From: Kibdelosporangium philippinense
GTDB lineage: Bacteria; Actinomycetota; Actinomycetes; Mycobacteriales; Pseudonocardiaceae
Length of the DNA: 64,000 nucleotides
Direction: 5' to 3'
Assembly: GCF_021390435.2 (NCBI RefSeq)
Contig: NZ_JAJVCN010000001.1
Coordinates: forward strand, 682,001-746,000
Within the stretch, counting starts at the first letter, position 1, and the number at the start of each line of letters is the position of its first letter. Of the stretch, positions 59,353 to 64,000 are shown one piece after another. The notes beneath the pieces are model-generated. The model had not been told where the DNA came from. It saw only the letters and a program-made list of their open reading frames with translations, and did no database searches. Made by a program: the position numbers and the translations under genes.

Positions 59353-59402
59353 CCGTCGCGACATCACCGCGTCCGAACCTCTTCGCGGTGATGTCGCGAC
59401 GG
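59353..59402 (-). terminator. Rho-independent terminator of the M6-like protease gene
   Basis: A perfect 19-bp stem (arm CCGTCGCGACATCACCGCG) with a 12-nt loop, followed on the minus strand by TTTTTATTT. It lies 22 nt downstream of the protease stop. It is the clearest intrinsic terminator in the window. Confidence 0.92.
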
Positions 59403-59424
59403 GTGTCCAACGACAGAGCCTATT

Positions 59425-61617
59425 TCAGCCCCCTGGTTGGACGACTCCGTTCGCGGTCAACTGGTACGGCGCGTACTGGCTGAGCTTCCCGGTCGGTTCG
59501 TCGTAGGTCACGATGGCGACTACCTTCGGGAATGCGGAGAACTGCGCCAGTTGGTACCGGTTGATCTGGACCGAGGATGTGCCGTTGAACTCCTTTTGCA
59601 GCGCGGTGTTCTTCTGCTCGTCGAGTCCGACGAGTCGCAGGTTCCAGTTGTTCACCGGCGTCTGTTTGATCTGGGTCGGCGATTTGAACGGTGTCACGTT
59701 CGAGCCGTCGCTGATTGTCGTGCCGCCGATGGTGACATCGTCGACAAGCAGTCCGCCTTCGTTCACGCCGGGGTCGGAGACGTACTGCAGTCCCAGCAGC
59801 ACGTTCTGGCCGGCATATGCTGAGAGGTCGTAACTACGTGCTTCGAACCCGGTGGTTTTGCCGGTCAGGCCAGGACCGAGCGGCCCGTCGACGGTCTTGT
59901 CTCCCGCGATCGGTTTGTAGGTCGCGCCGCCGTCGGTGGACACGGTCACGTACGCGTAGTCGTAGCCCTCTTCGGCGCCGTACTTCGCGAGGAAGCGCAG
60001 GGTGGGATCGGTCGTCGGCACCGTAACGGGGGTGATCGCGGCGGAGTTGAGGTTGCCTTCGTTGCCGGAGAACAACACGGGATTGTCTGCGCGGTCCGGG
60101 TCGTTGCTCACGACTGTCCACGTGAGTGGGAGCGATGGCAGCACTTTCGCGCCTTCGAAGGTCAGCGAGGTGAGGTCGCGTCCCTTGAGGACGGTGCCGC
60201 CGGGACCCTGTAGCTGGACGTAGTCCGCGCCGTTCGGGGCCGCGCCGGGGGTGGCGTTGGCGGCGGGGTTGGCGAGGTTCACTGTGGACCGGACGCTGGC
60301 TGAAGTGACTTTCTTGCCGTCCGCGCCGAACATTTTGCCGTTCTCGACGAACCGGTCGACCAGGACGGAGGTCTGGTAGTTGTGCAGCACTTTGGCGAGG
60401 TCGTTCTCGCCGACGGCTTTCAGTTGGGTCGCAACGCTGTCCAGGCCGTGGTGCTCGGCATCGCGGTGCAGGCGGGAAATGATATCGGCGCCGTAGTGGT
60501 CGTAGAGGTACAGCATGAACTGGTAGGCGTTGCCGTAATCGGCGAGGACGCTCGCATTCCGCCCGCCTTCCCAGAGGTTCAGCGAGTTCTCCGGGCCGCC
60601 ACACTCACGCGGGTTCGGGTTGGCGTCGGTTTTCACCGTCGCGAAGCCCTGGAAGCAGGTCAGATGGCCGTCCTGCGCCTGGTCGTCGACCGTCGCCTTA
60701 CTGTCGACATATCCCGTCAGTGTCTGGGCGAAGTCGGACATGCCCTCGTTGAGCCACGTGTCCTCGGAGGTCCCGTCGATGTAGTCCAATAGCAGGTGCT
60801 GCCACTCGTGGGCGAACGTGCTCTCGTAGCTGAACGGGCGCGCGGGCCGGCTGGTACACGGGTCGTCGGTCGGCTCGTTCGGCGGTGTGGCCGTCGTGCG
60901 GTGCTGCCAGTCGAACACGTCGATGGTCATCACGTTGCGGTCGAACTCCTGGTTGAACGCAGGCATGTAGAACCCGCCAAGGTAGGTTCGCTCGGCCGGG
61001 AAGTTGTAGTAGTTGGCGTCCCGGACGTTGTCGAGCAGGGCAACGGTCTTGTCCCCGTCACCGGTGTAGACGCCGCCGTTGCCGTTGGCATCCGGCTCGT
61101 ATGTCGCATGTGTACCATCGCGGTCCTTCGGCGTGGAGAAGGTCGCGGTTTCCTTGGGATACATGTTGTTGTCGAACTCGGAGATGAGCTCGTTCACCTG
61201 AGCGTCGGTGATGTCGGTGCTGCCAGGGATCTGGTTGCGGCAGTCACCGGCGGGGAAGGCGCGGTCGTTGGCCACCCAGACCTCGATCTTCTTGCCGACC
61301 CCGCGCAACGTGTAGTCCTTGCGGTAGACGTTCTGCTTGGTGTCGTCGAGGCCGAGCCACTGGCGGACCGTGCCGACCGCCGGGGTAGCCGCCGGTGGGA
61401 TGCGGGCGGGTTCGTCGCTGCGGGACGCCTCGGCGGCATTCGGCACCTCGATCCTGCGGCCGTCGAACCGATAGTCGGTGTGCCTCAGCCCGGTGATGAT
61501 CCTGCCGGCGTCTTGGTCCGATGATTGCGGCGCGGCCGTCGCGTGCCCAGGCACGAATAGCAGTACCAGCGGTATAACGAGTGTGGCGGCGGCCCGGACT
61601 GCGCGGGAGCGTGCCAT
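59425..61617 (-). CDS. Secreted M6-like (immune inhibitor A-type) metalloprotease
   Basis: A 730-residue secreted zinc protease. The signal peptide (VRAAATLVIPLVLLFVPGHA) is followed by a propeptide-like region. The catalytic HExxH is in FAHEWQHLLLDYIDG (about residue 270), with a downstream Glu in WLNEGMSDFAQTL as third ligand. C-terminal beta-sandwich domains resemble those of immune inhibitor A (RFLAKYGAEEGYDYAYVTVS, DGGATYKPI, QYVSDPGVNEGGLLVDDVTI). ATG 61617 has AAGGAG 8 nt upstream. Monocistronic with a strong terminator. Probably degrades extracellular proteins. Confidence 0.9.
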   Translation of the reverse strand: MARSRAVRAAATLVIPLVLLFVPGHATAAPQSSDQDAGRIITGLRHTDYRFDGRRIEVPNAAEASRSDEPARIPPAATPAVGTVRQWLGLDDTKQNVYRKDYTLRGVGKKIEVWVANDRAFPAGDCRNQIPGSTDITDAQVNELISEFDNNMYPKETATFSTPKDRDGTHATYEPDANGNGGVYTGDGDKTVALLDNVRDANYYNFPAERTYLGGFYMPAFNQEFDRNVMTIDVFDWQHRTTATPPNEPTDDPCTSRPARPFSYESTFAHEWQHLLLDYIDGTSEDTWLNEGMSDFAQTLTGYVDSKATVDDQAQDGHLTCFQGFATVKTDANPNPRECGGPENSLNLWEGGRNASVLADYGNAYQFMLYLYDHYGADIISRLHRDAEHHGLDSVATQLKAVGENDLAKVLHNYQTSVLVDRFVENGKMFGADGKKVTSASVRSTVNLANPAANATPGAAPNGADYVQLQGPGGTVLKGRDLTSLTFEGAKVLPSLPLTWTVVSNDPDRADNPVLFSGNEGNLNSAAITPVTVPTTDPTLRFLAKYGAEEGYDYAYVTVSTDGGATYKPIAGDKTVDGPLGPGLTGKTTGFEARSYDLSAYAGQNVLLGLQYVSDPGVNEGGLLVDDVTIGGTTISDGSNVTPFKSPTQIKQTPVNNWNLRLVGLDEQKNTALQKEFNGTSSVQINRYQLAQFSAFPKVVAIVTYDEPTGKLSQYAPYQLTANGVVQPGG

Positions 61618-61736
61618 GGATGGCTCCTTGCACCGTGTCGGTTGAAAAGAATGAACGCCATATTCAAGCATCCGGTTATCGGCGGCGCGTGGCATAATTT
61701 CGCCCTACACCCGATCGAGAAGAATCCATTCTAAAC

Positions 61737-62920
61737 TTACTGGCTGACCGCGTTTTGACCGATTCGCTGACAGGGTCCGATCAGGACTCGGACAAGTCCG
61801 GTGATGAACTCGTCAACGTATCCAGTGTTCCACACGAGTGGCGGCCGGACCTTCAGCACGTTTCCGTGTGGACCGGTCGCGCCGACGGGATGCCCTGTGC
61901 TGCCGACTTGCCCAGCAGCTTCCTGGTCGTCACCCGATCGCCAAGAACATCGACGCCAGCGAGCAAGCCGGTGCCACGTACCGAACCAGCAGTGGCGATT
62001 CGGCCGCGACTTGGCTGAGCCGCTGGCGAAGATAGTCACCGACGTTGACCGCCATAGCGGGCAATCCGGTCAGCTCAAGGATGTCCAGAACGGAGTGACC
62101 GGCCGCGGCGGCTGCCGGAGTTGCGGCGAATGTCGAGACGTACTCGTAGCGGGAGGCCAGTACGTCGGCGATCTCGCGCCGGGTGATCGAATATCCGGCA
62201 CCCATCGGTTTGCCGAGCGTGACGAAATCCGGCGTGATCCCGGCGAGCAGGAACCGCCAGAGTTGCAGGCCGCTGCGGCCGTACCCGGACTGCACCTCAT
62301 CTGCCAGGTACAGCGCACCGGCACGATGGGCCTCCGCGACGATTCCGGCCGGGAACGCGGCGGGCACGTCGAGGATGCCTTCGGAGGTGAACTGCGAGTC
62401 AACGAGGACAAGCGCCGGGCGGTGGCCCTCGGCGCGCAACTGGTCCGCGAAAAGTGCGAACCGTGGCGGATCGGCCTGCCTGGAAAGTGCCGACGCGGTT
62501 CGGTTTATGGCTTGGCAACCATTCATTGGAGCTCAAGTCCGCCATCCATTTAGGCGAGCCGTCGTACGCGTGCTCGGCGATGATCGCACCGGAGCCGCCG
62601 ATGTACTCGGTCGCCATCCGCCAGGCGAGCTCGTTGGCTTCGATGCCGGAGGTGGTGAACAGACACGTGTCCAATGAGGACGGCATGGTGGCCAGGATCC
62701 GTTCGGCCAGTTCGACGATGGCGGGGTGCAGGTAGCGGGAGTGCGTGTTCAGATCACCGACCAGAAACGCGCACCCGCCCAGGACTGGGCGGCGCTCGCA
62801 CACGACCTCCGCTTGGTGACCTTCGCCGAACTCGCTCCCCGTATGGAAAAGGGCTCTGGACGGCCACCTTGATGATACGAGGCCGAAGGCTCCTTCCGAT
62901 CGGACGCACGAAATGCTCAT
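61737..62920 (-). pseudogene. Class III aminotransferase, frameshifted
   Basis: Three collinear pieces in different frames reconstruct a class III PLP aminotransferase. N-terminal: THSRYLHPAIVELAERILAT and LFTTSGIEANELAWRMATEY. Middle: LYLADEVQSGYGRSGLQLWR (Asp-Glu-Val-Gln) and TLGKPMGAGYSITRREIADV, which includes the PLP lysine of GKPMG. C-terminal: GPHGNVLKVRPPLVWNTGYV ending at 61737. At least two frameshifts separate them, near 62520 and 61950, and the extreme N-terminus is unclear. The gene is dead unless the assembly has errors. Confidence 0.8.
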
Positions 62921-63051
62921 ACGGATCGCTCAGGACACTGACGCGAGTGTGGCTCGTCTGATCGCCACACGTTCAGAACCACGGCCAACATCGAACGGCT
63001 GACCGTGAGACCACGACTCACTGCTGGGTTGACGCAACGGCTTCATGAATA

Positions 63052-63068
63052 CGATAATGACGATCGTT
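63052..63068. promoter_or_regulatory. Inverted repeat upstream of the siderophore-binding gene
   Basis: ACGAT-N7-ATCGT, centred about 33 nt before the GTG start. It could be a metal-regulator site, but it does not match the IdeR/DmdR consensus. Confidence 0.3.
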
Positions 63069-63092
63069 TCCAACTAGCGTGAGGAACCGATC

Positions 63093-64000
63093 GTGAAGCG
63101 AGTGGCCCTGTTAGCCATGGGTGTGCTGGTCGTGGGTTGCTCGACCCCAGTGGCCGAAGGCGGTCCGGCCACCGCACAGCAAACGACGATCGACCGGACG
63201 GTCCAGCCATTGCGGCCAAGCCTCACGGTCACGGCCGCAGGCAGTACGTTGACCTTGCCCCAAGCGCCCGAACGCATCGTCTGCCTCAATGGGTTGTGCG
63301 ACGACGTCCTCACTGAGCTGGGAATTGTTCCGGCTGGGACCAGCAACCCGACCCTGCTTGGCCACCCGGCACTGCTCGGCGAGCGTGGCACGGCCGTACC
63401 AGTGGTCAAGGGGACGTTCGGGTCCGAGGATGTCGAGAGTGTCGCCGCCCTCAGGCCGGACCTGGTGATCGGCCTGCCGGGTGTGCACGACGGACTCCGC
63501 CCGGCGATCGAGAAGTTCGCGCCCTTGTGGCTGGTCGAACCGACGAAGTGGCAGGAGTCGGTCGAATCCTTGCGTGCCATCGGGGCGTTGACCAACAGGA
63601 CCGATGCGGCGACCAACGCCGAGCAACGTTTCCGGGACAAACTCGCGTCTGCCGTGGCCACCACGCACCAGAACGGCCAAGCACAGCGGAAGGCGCTGCT
63701 GATGTACGGCAGTGTCGACTCGATCGGCGTCGACACCAGCGCCTCGCTCAAGGGCAACCTGCTTGGCCTGCTGTTCACGTATCCCTTCCCAGCCAAAGGC
63801 ACGGACGCCACGACGGCAAGCACCTACAGCGTCGAGGAACTCCTCGCCAAGCAGCCGGATGTCGTGTTCGTGTACTCCCTGCTGTTTTCCAGCAATGACC
63901 GCACATTGAGCGCGCAGCTGGCCGACAATCCGATCTGGAAGCGGATTCCGGCCGTCCAACAGGGACACGTCTACGAAACGCATACGAAACTGTGGGGCTC
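63093..64000 (+). CDS. Iron-siderophore ABC transporter binding lipoprotein (partial)
   Basis: 302 codons are present; the 3' end is beyond the window. The signal peptide KRVALLAMGVLVVGCST has lipobox VVGC (Cys16). A class III periplasmic-binding fold follows: APERIVCLNGLCDDVLTELG, GTFGSEDVESVAALRPDLVI, AIGALTNRTDAATNAEQRF, TYSVEELLAKQPDVVFVYSL and AVQQGHVYET. This matches FecB/FhuD/BtuF-type proteins that bind ferric siderophores or similar. GTG 63093 follows GAGG at 8 nt. The transport partners presumably lie to the right. Confidence 0.9.
   Translation, partial: MKRVALLAMGVLVVGCSTPVAEGGPATAQQTTIDRTVQPLRPSLTVTAAGSTLTLPQAPERIVCLNGLCDDVLTELGIVPAGTSNPTLLGHPALLGERGTAVPVVKGTFGSEDVESVAALRPDLVIGLPGVHDGLRPAIEKFAPLWLVEPTKWQESVESLRAIGALTNRTDAATNAEQRFRDKLASAVATTHQNGQAQRKALLMYGSVDSIGVDTSASLKGNLLGLLFTYPFPAKGTDATTASTYSVEELLAKQPDVVFVYSLLFSSNDRTLSAQLADNPIWKRIPAVQQGHVYETHTKLWG

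Noticed and set aside
63074..63983. Leftward open frames opposite the siderophore-binding gene
   Set aside because: The rightward frame has a lipoprotein signal, a ribosome-binding site and a clear binding-protein fold; the others are shadows.

Overview
The window comes from a high-GC actinobacterium, most likely a member of the Pseudonocardiales. The evidence is the GC-rich codon use, frequent GTG and TTG starts, leaderless-type promoters, Family 2B encapsulins and actinobacterial ECF/zf-HC2 operons. No rRNA, tRNA or CRISPR was seen, so the lineage is an inference.

Layout. 1-3.0 kb: an Hsp90-type ATPase translationally coupled to a helical-repeat protein that runs off the left edge. 3.4-7.0 kb: pheST with a terminator. 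7.1-8.2 kb: a broken Ig-like-fold gene and an AlkD-type gene. 8.2-14.1 kb: a leftward tetR, ECF sigma, zinc-finger anti-sigma, ABC exporter series, divergent from a flavin monooxygenase; three TetR-type palindromes lie in the shared promoter. 14.1-16.05 kb: gene debris, then DUF1877, VOC and MazG-like genes.

16.1-24.0 kb, all leftward: two Family 2B encapsulin shells (cyclic-nucleotide-binding-like domain inside an HK97-type shell), a polyprenyl synthase placed as their cargo, then ispH, dxs and ispG, mostly overlapping or a few bases apart. This looks like an isoprenoid nanocompartment locus with its own supply of MEP-pathway precursors.

24.4-30.8 kb: cysD-cysNC (PAPS synthesis) faces a SnoaL-like gene and a DUF1214-SDR-sulfotransferase operon. 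The cysD and DUF1214 promoters share one architecture: TTGACC, a KstR-like AACnnGTTCTA operator overlapping the -10, and a GTG placed where a leaderless transcript would begin. I read this as a co-regulated sulfation module, possibly for a sterol or other lipid.

30.8-38.1 kb: methyltransferase, LysR, TauE/SafE permease, a 22-bp tandem repeat, a two-component system with lipoprotein, a VanY-like peptidase, a glycosyltransferase-like gene and a dual-specificity phosphatase. 38.1-47.5 kb: mobile-element territory. It holds a 2 x 1463-bp near-perfect palindrome made of two inverted copies of a decapitated carbohydrate-binding gene, with an IS5 element at its exact centre. It also holds an IS701/IS4-like element, a second IS5-type element, an IS3 element, a probable group II intron fragment, and truncated SDR, LysR and aldo/keto reductase genes.

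48.4-54.3 kb: an amino-acid ABC importer (binding protein fused to permease), an amidohydrolase, an MFS transporter and a RpiR regulator with a palindromic operator. 54.6-64 kb: a polytopic membrane protein, two secreted proteins, a young IS5 copy with TAA duplications, an M6-like metalloprotease with a strong terminator, a broken class III aminotransferase, and a siderophore-binding lipoprotein cut by the right edge.

A 46-nt palindromic element occurs three times (12757, 19849, 27620) with strongly conserved arms and core, and looks like a dispersed genomic repeat.
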